Source: Candidatus Symbiopectobacterium sp. NZEC151 (GTDB lineage Bacteria; Pseudomonadota; Gammaproteobacteria; Enterobacterales; Enterobacteriaceae). From it: a stretch of 64,000 nucleotides of DNA. The notes under the pieces are model-generated. The model saw only the letters and a list, made by a program, of their open reading frames with translations. It had not been told where the DNA came from and made no database searches. Position numbers and translations under genes: made by a program. Location: contig NZ_JAGFPE010000008.1 in NCBI RefSeq assembly GCF_025962655.1, positions 62,001 through 126,000 on the forward strand, given 5' to 3'. Below are positions 55,785 to 64,000 of the stretch, one piece after another (position 1 is the stretch's first letter; every line of letters begins with the position of its first letter).

Positions 55785-56444
55785 TTACTCTCCTGTACCG
55801 TAATACAGTTTCCCGATTTTAATCAGCGGCCTGCCCTGCGATTTGCGGTGCAGATTGCTGTCGCGCAGAGAATAAACGCAACCGCAGTATTCTTGCTGAT
55901 AAAACTGCTCCCGCTTGCTGATCTCTATCATGCGCGCAGAGCCGCCCCCTTTACGCCAGTTGTAATCCCAGTACACCATGCCCGAGTAATGCGAGGCGGC
56001 ACGCTGGCCGCAGTCATTAATTTGCTGCATGTTTTTCCAGCGTGAGATGCCGAGTGAACTGCTGATCACGCTAAAGCCGTTTTCCGCCGCATACAGCGCG
56101 GTGCGCTCGAAGCGCATATCAAAACACATGGTGCAGCGCACGCCGCGCTCCGGTTCCCACTCCATGCCTTTTGCCCGTTCGAACCAGTTATCCATGTCGT
56201 AATCGGCATCGACAAACGGCACCCCGTGCTGCTCTGCGAAGCGAATATTCTCTTCCTTGCGGATGAGATACTCCTTCTGCGGATGAATATTGGGGTTGTA
56301 GAAAAAAATGGTGTAGTTAATTCCTGATGCCTGAATGGCTTCCATCACTTCCCCTGAACACGGGGCGCAGCAGGAATGCAGCAGGAGTTTGTCTGCCCCG
56401 TTTGGCAGCGTCAGTATCGGGCGTTTCAATGCAGTGCTGGTCAT
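55785..56444 (-). CDS. queH: Epoxyqueuosine reductase QueH
   Basis: Last step of queuosine synthesis in tRNA, reducing epoxyqueuosine; an alternative to cobalamin-dependent QueG used by E. coli. 219 residues from ATG 56444, beginning [22 protein letters not shown]208 signatures: [13 protein letters not shown] (Cys25, 26, 29), [37 protein letters not shown] and [11 protein letters not shown], providing the [4Fe-4S] ligands and redox cysteines. The frame runs open much further upstream across the intergenic region, without RBS or homology, and that extension is rejected. Confidence 0.93.
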   Translation of the reverse strand: MTSTALKRPILTLPNGADKLLLHSCCAPCSGEVMEAIQASGINYTIFFYNPNIHPQKEYLIRKEENIRFAEQHGVPFVDADYDMDNWFERAKGMEWEPERGVRCTMCFDMRFERTALYAAENGFSVISSSLGISRWKNMQQINDCGQRAASHYSGMVYWDYNWRKGGGSARMIEISKREQFYQQEYCGCVYSLRDSNLHRKSQGRPLIKIGKLYYGTGE

Positions 56445-56670
56445 ATATTCTTTTATCTGGCTGGCTATACTTGCCTGAAGTGTAGCATTGCATACGTGCA
56501 GGATGGCTAACGGCTTCATCCGGTGCGTTTTCTTGCAACGTCGGCTGCGCGTTTTTTGCGCAGGGCGATTTTCATGATCTGTCTCATTTCCAGTGTAAAT
56601 TCCCACCCTTTTTCTGGGGAAATAGGTAGAATTTCCGGCCCTGATAACCCCCTGTGTTGAAGAGTTGACC

Positions 56671-58866
56671 GTGTCCACAAGCCTGATTGTTCCTGAACGC
56701 CATCTGTTTTCTTACCCGCGCTACTGGGCCGAGTGCTACGGCACTGCGCCATTTTTGCCGATGAGCCGCGCTGAGATGGATGAACTGGGCTGGGACAGTT
56801 GCGATATCGTGCTGGTGACGGGAGATGCCTATGTGGATCATCCCAGCTTCGGCATGGCGATCGTCGGCAGGATGCTGGAGTCGCAGGGGTTCCGAGTTGG
56901 GATTATTGCCCAGCCGGATTGGACGCAGAAAAACGACTTTATGCGTTTGGGCAAGCCGAACCTGTTTTACGGCGTGACGGCGGGCAATATGGACTCGATG
57001 ATCAACCATTACACCGCCGATCGCAAAGCGCGCCATGATGATGCGTATACGCCAGATAATATCGCCGGTAAACGTCCGGACCGCGCCACGCTGGTTTATA
57101 CTCAGCGCTGCAAGGAAGCTTTTAGCGATGTGCCGGTGGTGCTGGGCGGCATTGAAGCCAGCCTGCGCCGCATCGCCCATTACGACTATTGGTCGGATAA
57201 GGTGCGACGTTCGGTGCTGGTGGATGCCAAGGCCGATCTGTTGATCTACGGCAACGGCGAGCGGCCGCTGGTGGAAATTGCACACCGCCTGGCGGCGGGA
57301 GAACCTATCAGCTCGATTGTGGACGTGCGCAATACCGCCGTGCTGCGTAAAACCGCGCTGCCTGGCTGGACGGGGGTGGATTCCACGCGTCTGGACAGCC
57401 CTGGCCGCATTGAGCCTATCCTCAATCCCTACGGTGATGATTTGCCCTGCGTGGCGCACACGGTAAAAGGCTCCACCAGCGGCAAGCCCATCACCGTGCG
57501 GGCACACAAGCCAAAGCCGTGGGAAAAAACCTATGTGCTGCTGCCCTCGTTTGAAAAAGTGATAAACGACAAGGTGATGTACGCGCACGCCTCTCGCATC
57601 CTGCATCATGAAACCAATCCGGGCAGTGCGCGTGCGCTGATGCAAAAACACGGCGACCGCTATGTGTGGATTAATCCACCGGCCATTCCGTTGCAAACGG
57701 ATGAGATGGACGCGGTCTATGCCTTGCCGTATCAACGGGTGCCGCACCCCTCCTATGGCACATCGCGCATCCCGGCTTATGACATGATTCGCTTTTCCAT
57801 CAATATCATGCGCGGCTGTTTTGGCGGATGTGCGTTCTGCTCGATCACCGAACACGAAGGGCGCATCATTCAAAGCCGTTCGCAAGAGTCGATTGTGCAG
57901 GAAATTGAAGCGATCCGTGATGAAGTGCCGGGATTCACCGGCATTATCTCCGATCTGGGCGGACCCACCGCCAATATGTACATGCTGCGCTGCCAGTCGC
58001 CCAAAGCGGAGCAAACCTGCCGCCGCGCGTCTTGCGTCTATCCTGAAATTTGCGCGCACATGGATACCAACCATGAGCCGACCATTCAGCTCTATCGCCG
58101 TGCCCGCGCCCTTAAGGGCATCAAGAAGGTGCTGATTGCCTCTGGGGTACGCTACGATCTGGCGGTAGAAGATCCACGCTATATCAAGGAATTGGCCGAG
58201 CACCACGTGGGCGGCTACTTGAAGATTGCGCCAGAGCACACGGAACAAGGGCCATTATCGAAGATGATGAAGCCCGGCATGGGCAGCTACCACCGTTTTA
58301 AAGAGCTGTTTGATACCTACTCGCGTCAGGCGGGAAAAGAGCAGTATCTGATCCCGTACTTTATTTCCGCTCACCCCGGCACGCGCGATGAGGATATGGT
58401 CAATCTGGCGCTGTGGCTGAAAAAGAACCGCTTCCGGCTGGATCAGGTGCAAAACTTCTATCCTTCACCGCTCGCCAGCTCTACCACTATGTATTACAGC
58501 GGTAAGAATCCGCTCAGCAAGGTGGATTATCACAGTGAAGAAGTGGTGGTGCCGCGTGGCGATCGCCAGCGCCGTTTGCATAAAGCGCTGCTGCGCTATC
58601 ACGATCCGGCTAACTGGGCGCTGATCCGTGAAGCGTTAACCGCGATGGGCATGAAGCACCTGATCGGTAATCGCCGTGAATGTCTGGTGCCAGTGGTAAC
58701 GGTTGATGAGCGCCGCAATGTCAAACCCGCTCACAAACGAAATGCGGCGCAGGATAAAACCGCGCAGCCCGCGCTCACCCGTTTCACCGGGGAAGGTCGG
58801 CGGCCTGCGGTGAAGAAAAGCGTTGGAAAAGCCAGCAATAAGCAGGGGCAGGTCGGAAAGCGGTGA
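56671..58866 (+). CDS. ygiQ: YgiQ-family radical SAM protein
   Basis: 731-residue UPF0313 radical SAM protein of unknown reaction. The cluster motif is in [20 protein letters not shown] (CxxxCxxC); an N-terminal extension (1-330) precedes it, and a further Cys-rich part [22 protein letters not shown] may bind a second cluster. The C-terminus is basic and low-complexity ([19 protein letters not shown]). The GTG at 56671 ([19 protein letters not shown]) matches the E. coli start better than the TTG at 56665 and has GAAGAG upstream. Divergent from queH. Confidence 0.93.
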   Translation: MSTSLIVPERHLFSYPRYWAECYGTAPFLPMSRAEMDELGWDSCDIVLVTGDAYVDHPSFGMAIVGRMLESQGFRVGIIAQPDWTQKNDFMRLGKPNLFYGVTAGNMDSMINHYTADRKARHDDAYTPDNIAGKRPDRATLVYTQRCKEAFSDVPVVLGGIEASLRRIAHYDYWSDKVRRSVLVDAKADLLIYGNGERPLVEIAHRLAAGEPISSIVDVRNTAVLRKTALPGWTGVDSTRLDSPGRIEPILNPYGDDLPCVAHTVKGSTSGKPITVRAHKPKPWEKTYVLLPSFEKVINDKVMYAHASRILHHETNPGSARALMQKHGDRYVWINPPAIPLQTDEMDAVYALPYQRVPHPSYGTSRIPAYDMIRFSINIMRGCFGGCAFCSITEHEGRIIQSRSQESIVQEIEAIRDEVPGFTGIISDLGGPTANMYMLRCQSPKAEQTCRRASCVYPEICAHMDTNHEPTIQLYRRARALKGIKKVLIASGVRYDLAVEDPRYIKELAEHHVGGYLKIAPEHTEQGPLSKMMKPGMGSYHRFKELFDTYSRQAGKEQYLIPYFISAHPGTRDEDMVNLALWLKKNRFRLDQVQNFYPSPLASSTTMYYSGKNPLSKVDYHSEEVVVPRGDRQRRLHKALLRYHDPANWALIREALTAMGMKHLIGNRRECLVPVVTVDERRNVKPAHKRNAAQDKTAQPALTRFTGEGRRPAVKKSVGKASNKQGQVGKR

Positions 58867-58879
58867 GTGAGCCATTACC

Positions 58880-59440
58880 TCACGCTTGCGTCACGGCCTG
58901 ATAAAGCCACTGTAACCGGACGCGCAGAAACTGCACCGCCTGATGTTTGCGTGACAGCAGGGTTTCCACGGGGATGCCGGTTTCCTGCGCCAGCTGTTTG
59001 AAGCTGTAGCCCTGCAATTCGGTTTTTTCAAAGGCTTCTCGTTGCAGCGGCGGCATCTCTTCCAGTGCTGCCGCCAACTCTTCCCATACCAGTTGGTACA
59101 GATAGGCATCCTCCGCGCTGTCAGGTGGGCTGAACAGAATATCGGCCAGTTCATCGCCTTCCGGCCAGCTCTCCGTTGCCATTTCTGTAAGCGCTATGTC
59201 GTGTTGCTTGCGCGAGCGATCGACCAACTCGTTGCGCGCAGCACGAAATAGCCAGGCAGAGACGTGCTCTATCGGGTCGAGGTAGCTGTCGGCTTTGATC
59301 AGCCGATAGCTGATTTCCTGAAAGATATCTTCCGCTTCCGCCGTGTTGCGCGTGCGTCGGGCAATAAACGCACGCAGTCGTCGTTGACAGGCTTCCAGCG
59401 CGGTGAGCAGAACGTTTTGCCTTTGCATGGCGTTCGCCAT
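58880..59440 (-). CDS. ECF-type sigma-70 family sigma factor
   Basis: 186 residues with sigma region 2 (RRLRAFIARRTRNTAEAEDIFQEISYRLI..AWLFRAARNELVDRSRK) and region 4 (MPPLQREAFEKTELQGYSFKQLAQETGIPVETLLSRKHQAVQFLR), no region 3: an extracytoplasmic-function type. The start overlaps the stop of the small membrane-protein gene upstream (TAATG), so the two are co-translated. An in-frame ATG four codons later is also possible. No classic anti-sigma gene follows; the signal it answers to is unknown. Confidence 0.88.
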   Translation of the reverse strand: MANAMQRQNVLLTALEACQRRLRAFIARRTRNTAEAEDIFQEISYRLIKADSYLDPIEHVSAWLFRAARNELVDRSRKQHDIALTEMATESWPEGDELADILFSPPDSAEDAYLYQLVWEELAAALEEMPPLQREAFEKTELQGYSFKQLAQETGIPVETLLSRKHQAVQFLRVRLQWLYQAVTQA

Positions 59441-59865
59441 TACTCCGTTTTTCCGCTTTGGTCGGCGGGTTTTTCGCTTGGCACCGGGGCGTCATCCTGA
59501 CTGTCATGACACGCTTGATGTCTACCACGACGGTGCGCGAAAGGGCCGTGATGAAAACGGTGACCGCAGTGGTCCCCCTGTGGGCCAAATCCCCGTTGGT
59601 GGAAAAAGGCGTCACGCTGTTCCTGACTCATGGCTAACCAACGCTCACGCATTTCGCGCCCGTGGCGGCCAAAAAATCCGCGATAGCCGATGCCACCAAA
59701 CAGTATCTTACACAGGATCAGCAGCCCCAGCGCCTGGAAAAAGCCAATGCTTTGGACGCCAAAAATGGCGGGCAGCAAGGCATTCCACAGCAGCATCACC
59801 AGTGTGGCAATCGCCACAACCGCCAGCAGCCCAATACCCAGCATTTTAAATTTACGATCGTGCAT
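59440..59865 (-). CDS. Small membrane protein with His/Arg-rich tail, partner of the sigma factor
   Basis: 141 residues from ATG 59865 (GGAG 9 bases upstream; a frame open to 59937 lacks an RBS). Two membrane segments (about 8-31 and 39-58), then EMRERWLAMSQEQRDAFFHQRGF and a His-rich tail GDHCGHRFHHGPFAHRRGRHQACH that could bind metal. No family recognised with certainty. Because it is translated just ahead of an ECF sigma factor, it may sense an envelope or metal signal for it; inference from position and composition. Confidence 0.7.
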   Translation of the reverse strand: MHDRKFKMLGIGLLAVVAIATLVMLLWNALLPAIFGVQSIGFFQALGLLILCKILFGGIGYRGFFGRHGREMRERWLAMSQEQRDAFFHQRGFGPQGDHCGHRFHHGPFAHRRGRHQACHDSQDDAPVPSEKPADQSGKTE

Positions 59866-60012
59866 CTCATCTACTCCGTGTTGTTCTGATAAAGAGGTAG
59901 ACGAATCAGGCGGAGAAATATTTGCATCAGGAGGCAAATTTTTTAAAAAAAAGGGGCTGGAGCGAAAGGCGGTGCGTCGGAATAGCGGTGTGATGCCGTT
60001 AGGCAGAGAGCA

Positions 60013-61014
60013 TTAGCCGTTGACGCAGTGGGCAGGAGCGAGGCTGTTATCCGCGAGCGGATCGTCTAAGGCTTCAATCTTGCCTTGTTCTGTCAGGTGG
60101 TAGGTGACACCGGCAACAATGCCGTTTTCCCCTTCGTACACGGTGATAAAACGCAGGCGTTTACCGTCATGGTAGCTGAGTGCTGCACAGCCACCGACGC
60201 CCAGCGTGAACTGTTGCACGCTGCCGCTAGAGCAAAACACGCTGTCGGCACCGCTGGCCTGTAGCGTGACGTTATCGCCGCTGTTGGTGATGCGACTGCC
60301 TGCCCCCTGCGTGTGGATATGACTGCCATCGCCGGCATTCGCCACGCGCGTTGACGCGCCTTGGCTGGCGAGGTAATTGCGTCTGCCGCTGCTGGTGATG
60401 TGAGTGCCGCGACCGGCACTGCTGATTTTGGTCGCATTGCCGCAGTTGGCAATGCGCGCACGATCGCCCAACGCGCTGAGGCGGCAGTTCTGCCCGGTAT
60501 TGCTCATTTTGGCGGCAAAGCTGCTGCTTACCAACTGGCAGCCGTAGCCTGCGTTGGCGATACTGCCGTTATCGCCAGATTGGCCGATAAAGTTGCCGTT
60601 GCCGGTGGCGGCCAGGTTGCTCTGAAAGCCGGAGCAGCCGATATTCAAAGCATGATCGCCGCTGGCAAATTGCAAGGTGCACGACAGCATCGGCGTGAAG
60701 CGGCCAGTGGCGTGGCCGCGCGGGGTGATGCGCAACTGCTCTGCCTGACTGTGCGTGAGTTGCGCCGCCATCGCTCTGGCACTGCCGATCTCCTGTTCAA
60801 GAAACGCCAGTGCGCCAAAGCTGTGCGCATAGGCATAATCCACCAGACTTTCCAGCCAGGCGCTGTGACCCTCGCCAATCAGCGCCTCATGAATTGCCTG
60901 ATAGCTGCCGCCCGTTGGAAAACGTCGCAGGAACCAGCGATACACGTCGCGGCTGACGTGCAGCGCGCGCAGCTGTTCACGCGTAATGTGTGGTTCTCCG
61001 TGGGTCGGCATCAT
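60013..61014 (-). CDS. ydhT: YdhT-like protein with tandem nine-residue repeats
   Basis: Last gene of the ydhVWXUT cluster; function unknown. I start at ATG 61014 (ACGGAG upstream, 10 bases after the ydhU stop), 333 residues; the ATG at 61011 is equally possible. Residues about 1-110 are helical; from about 119 to 263 the chain is a run of nine-residue units with consensus G-x-x-x-x-[I/L/V]-x-x-[S/A], for example GDRARIANC, GNATKISSA, GRGTHITSS, GAGSRITNS, at least 14 in perfect register; a compact C-terminal domain follows. Such repeats should form a beta-solenoid. E. coli YdhT is shorter. Confidence 0.8.
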   Translation of the reverse strand: MMPTHGEPHITREQLRALHVSRDVYRWFLRRFPTGGSYQAIHEALIGEGHSAWLESLVDYAYAHSFGALAFLEQEIGSARAMAAQLTHSQAEQLRITPRGHATGRFTPMLSCTLQFASGDHALNIGCSGFQSNLAATGNGNFIGQSGDNGSIANAGYGCQLVSSSFAAKMSNTGQNCRLSALGDRARIANCGNATKISSAGRGTHITSSGRRNYLASQGASTRVANAGDGSHIHTQGAGSRITNSGDNVTLQASGADSVFCSSGSVQQFTLGVGGCAALSYHDGKRLRFITVYEGENGIVAGVTYHLTEQGKIEALDDPLADNSLAPAHCVNG

Positions 61015-61024
61015 GGGCGCTCCG

Positions 61025-61810
61025 TTAGTGCCTGTGGTAGCCATCGACCATACTGCGGAAGGTCTGGGTCGGCGTGCGCCCGGTGGTGCACAGATAGAGA
61101 TGCCCACAGATAAAGAACACGCTGAGTACCGCCAGCATAAAATGCACCGGCAGCAGCCAGGCTTTCACCAGGACCCATCCGGCGGGCAGCCACAGCGGGT
61201 TATGCAACACAACGCCTGAGAGCAGCAGTAGCGGCACCAGACTGTACATCACCCCCAGATAAGCCACCTGCTGTAGCGGGTTGAATTTGGCGCGCGGTGT
61301 GGCCGGGAACGGATGGTCTTCGCCTTTGATAATGCCGTAGAGATAAAAGCGCACTTGCAGAAAAGCCCGCTGGCCCCATCCTTGCCGCTCGATAACGTAA
61401 TGGTGTCCGTTGCCGCCCAGCGCATTAATCAGCACAAACGCCAGCCAGCACACCAGTAACAGATAGCCGCACAGGCTGTGCAGCGACACCAACAGCGCAG
61501 TATCGTGCACGCCGAGCAGCGCAAAGTGGTTGATGAAACCGCTCGCCAGCAACAGGATAAACAGCAGCGCGTTGCTCCAGTGCCACAGGCGTACTGCACG
61601 CGAGTAGAGATACACCTTCTCCTCGTGTCCGGCGGCATGCGGTGCAGCGAAGCGGTAACGCAGGAAACCGTGCAGCGCCAACACGCCCAGCATGCCGACA
61701 AACGCCACGCCAGCCAGAATCAGCCAGATAGGCCAATAGTCGGGGGTGTAGAGATAAACATACTGATACAGCTGGGACTGAAATTGCTCAGCGTTAGCCA
61801 TGATATTCAT
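61025..61810 (-). CDS. ydhU: Cytochrome b subunit YdhU
   Basis: 261-residue membrane cytochrome of the thiosulphate-reductase/formate-dehydrogenase gamma type, likely linking the YdhV oxidoreductase to quinones. Four to five membrane segments with haem-ligand candidates in RAVRLWHWSNALLFI, LLVSLHSLCGYLL and KAWLLPVHFMLAVL. Start overlaps the ydhX stop by 4 bases; a second ATG three codons in is possible. Same length as E. coli YdhU. Confidence 0.9.
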   Translation of the reverse strand: MNIMANAEQFQSQLYQYVYLYTPDYWPIWLILAGVAFVGMLGVLALHGFLRYRFAAPHAAGHEEKVYLYSRAVRLWHWSNALLFILLLASGFINHFALLGVHDTALLVSLHSLCGYLLLVCWLAFVLINALGGNGHHYVIERQGWGQRAFLQVRFYLYGIIKGEDHPFPATPRAKFNPLQQVAYLGVMYSLVPLLLLSGVVLHNPLWLPAGWVLVKAWLLPVHFMLAVLSVFFICGHLYLCTTGRTPTQTFRSMVDGYHRH

Positions 61811-62478
61811 ACGTTCACCTTCTTCACTTCGTGGGGGCCCGGCCGACGATAGAGGTGCGGTTTGCCCACATTTGGCAACTGATACTCATAGTAGTCGTGT
61901 GTTTTCAGCCAGTTTTGCACCACCTCGCTGTCCTCCCGTCCGAAGATCAGGGCATTTTGCGGGCAGGCACTGACGCAAATCGGCGGGAACCCTTTCATCA
62001 GGCGCGATTCCAGACAGAAGTCGCATTTATCCGCCACATGGGTCACTGGGTTCAGGTAGCGCACCTGATACGGGCATGCGGAGATGCAGTAGCTGCAACC
62101 AATGCACTTGGGCTTATCCACCCGCACGATCCCGTTGCTGTCGTCGCGGTAGGACGCACCCGTCGGGCAGACGGTAATGCACGGCGCATCTTCGCACTGC
62201 TGGCAAGAGTGACGGAAAAAGTGATAAGTATTACCGGATTCAGGCGGCGTCATCGCAATGTGCGCAATGCTCATGCGCGCCGCGCCGGTAGGCACCTTAT
62301 TGACCTTATGACAGGCAACGGTACAGATATTACAGCCGTTGCACTTCACTTCATCATGGATCATGGCATAGCGCACGGGGGCGCCTTTTTCCGCTTTACC
62401 CAATGCCGAGAAAACCGGTGCGCTGAAAAAAATCACCGACCCCATGCCGAGGACAAATTTACGGCGTGAGCATGTCAT
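61807..62478 (-). CDS. ydhX: 4Fe-4S ferredoxin-type subunit YdhX
   Basis: 223-residue DmsB/PhsB-type electron carrier with four cubane clusters: CNGCNICTVAC, CQQCEDAPCITVCP, CIGCSYCISACP and CDFC..CVSACP. The N-terminus has a twin-arginine motif SRRKFVLG (residues 4-11) and a hydrophobic stretch, so it is probably exported or attached on the periplasmic face. Passes electrons between YdhV and the cytochrome YdhU. Gene order V-W-X-U-T is as in E. coli. Confidence 0.92.
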   Translation of the reverse strand: MTCSRRKFVLGMGSVIFFSAPVFSALGKAEKGAPVRYAMIHDEVKCNGCNICTVACHKVNKVPTGAARMSIAHIAMTPPESGNTYHFFRHSCQQCEDAPCITVCPTGASYRDDSNGIVRVDKPKCIGCSYCISACPYQVRYLNPVTHVADKCDFCLESRLMKGFPPICVSACPQNALIFGREDSEVVQNWLKTHDYYEYQLPNVGKPHLYRRPGPHEVKKVNV

Positions 62479-62538
62479 CTTCCATGCCTCCCAGAAAGTA
62501 CGTTATTCATTGTGATCCACGCATACCGGGCGCGCGGG

Positions 62539-63261
62539 CTAGGGGTTCTCATATTGTTCCACCTCAATCCATTCACAGAGCCCTTGGGCTTTGCCAACAC
62601 TCATGTAGCGGTCGCTGTACAGATAGATGGCACCGTTGGAGGCTTCTACCGGGTGAATATCCTGATAAGCCTCGGTGTCGGCGAGAAAGCGCAAGGTGCT
62701 TGCGATCTTGTCGTCATCAAATCCATACGGGTGCAGCGCCAACATGCCGGCCTTGAACGGACGCGGATAGGTCTCGCACTCAAAGCGGACGGTCTGCGCC
62801 AACGTAGCGCAGGCATCCTGCTCGTGCGTAAAGACCAAAATCCGCGCGTAGTTATGGCTCATGTAACGGTCGGAGTAGTAGAAACAGGTGTCCTGCTGCG
62901 CTATTTCGACGATATCTCTGCCTTGTTCTTCGGCACGAATCTGCATCAACAGGACATCCAGCTCCTCTTCGCTTAACGCGCAGGGCGGCGCTAACAGCTC
63001 GCACCGATCCACCACCGCACCGTTGGCAGAGCAGCCACGCAGGTAATCCGCCAGAACGAGGTGGGGGGCTTTGGGCTCCTCCTCTACCGGCGTGGTTTCC
63101 TGCGCTGTCGGTGCATCGCGCAGTGCGTTGCTTAACGGCAGCAACAACCTGCGCCGGCGCAGGTCCGGTGCATCGCTGTCTGCAACGTCCTCTGTGGCGG
63201 CAAGCGCCGCATCCGGCAATTCATCAGCAGGCGTTGTTTGGCTATCCACAACAGTTTTCAT
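62539..63261 (-). CDS. ydhW: YdhW-like protein
   Basis: 240-residue protein of unknown function between ydhV and ydhX, where E. coli has ydhW (215 residues). The first 80 residues are acidic, low-complexity and include RRRRLLLPLSNALRD; the remainder has a double occurrence of YSDRYMS (about 128-134 and 218-224), suggesting an internal duplication of about 90 residues. No cofactor motif found. The assignment rests on position and length rather than on a motif. Confidence 0.8.
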   Translation of the reverse strand: MKTVVDSQTTPADELPDAALAATEDVADSDAPDLRRRRLLLPLSNALRDAPTAQETTPVEEEPKAPHLVLADYLRGCSANGAVVDRCELLAPPCALSEEELDVLLMQIRAEEQGRDIVEIAQQDTCFYYSDRYMSHNYARILVFTHEQDACATLAQTVRFECETYPRPFKAGMLALHPYGFDDDKIASTLRFLADTEAYQDIHPVEASNGAIYLYSDRYMSVGKAQGLCEWIEVEQYENP

Positions 63262-63277
63262 GATTGATGCCTTGTAC

Positions 63278-64000
<723 letters not shown>

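Noticed and set aside
56445-56678. N-terminal extension of queH
   Set aside because: Covers the divergent promoter region with ygiQ; basic low-complexity sequence not present in QueH proteins.
56584-58248. 554-codon open frame on the minus strand
   Set aside because: Opposite ygiQ and the queH upstream region; no recognisable family.

Overview
The window is a stretch of chromosome from an Enterobacterales gammaproteobacterium. Several blocks keep the gene order of E. coli: hemYXDC / cyaA / cyaY / lptM / dapF / yigA / xerC / yigB / uvrD / corA, then rarD / yigI / pldA / recQ / rhtC / rhtB / pldB / yigL, then yhgN / asd and glgBXCAP. Differences from E. coli (QueH, a cyclase-family gene in the uvrD-corA interval, nikR and nik genes between asd and glgB, ERIC elements with Serratia/Dickeya-like ends) point to the plant- or insect-associated families, most likely Pectobacteriaceae. 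Genus is not settled by the sequence. Nearly all of it is ordinary coding DNA; I saw no transposase, phage, CRISPR array, rRNA or tRNA.

Layout. 0-4.2 kb: hemCDXY tetrapyrrole operon (minus strand). 4.2-13.1 kb: cyaA with its conserved TTG start and CRP site, cyaY, the lptM-dapF-yigA-xerC-yigB gene row, and uvrD with its own promoter and LexA box. 13.2-24.5 kb: a cyclase-family protein, corA behind a long leader with an 18-codon leader peptide, an AbrB-type permease, rarD, yigI, pldA, recQ, the two exporters rhtC and rhtB, pldB and yigL. 24.5-30.3 kb: divergent glpT and glpABC for glycerol-3-phosphate uptake and anaerobic oxidation. 30.3-34.7 kb: a Fur box and the RyhB small RNA, a type II toxin-antitoxin pair, the pirin yhhW, a CarG-like exported protein, yhgN and asd.

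34.7-45.9 kb separates asd from glgB, which are neighbours in E. coli. This 11 kb holds a nucleotidyltransferase-domain protein, an acetolactate-synthase-like ThDP enzyme, nikR with an operator in front of a methyltransferase-nikA-nikB-nikC operon, a parD antitoxin whose parE partner is cut to 17 codons exactly where nikC ends, and a BtsS sensor kinase with no response regulator next to it. The missing nikD/nikE, the broken parE and the absent btsR suggest that deletions have shaped the right half of the region. It is the least ordinary part of the window.

46.0-55.6 kb: the glycogen operon glgBXCA-glgP, with a full 127-bp ERIC element inserted so that it carries the glgA stop codon. 55.6-60 kb: queH, ygiQ, and an ECF-type sigma factor with a small His-rich membrane protein. 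60.0-64.0 kb: ydhT, ydhU, ydhX, ydhW and the 3' part of ydhV (minus strand), a tungsten/molybdenum oxidoreductase electron-transfer operon whose 5' end lies beyond the window. The YdhT protein is built on at least 14 tandem nine-residue repeats.
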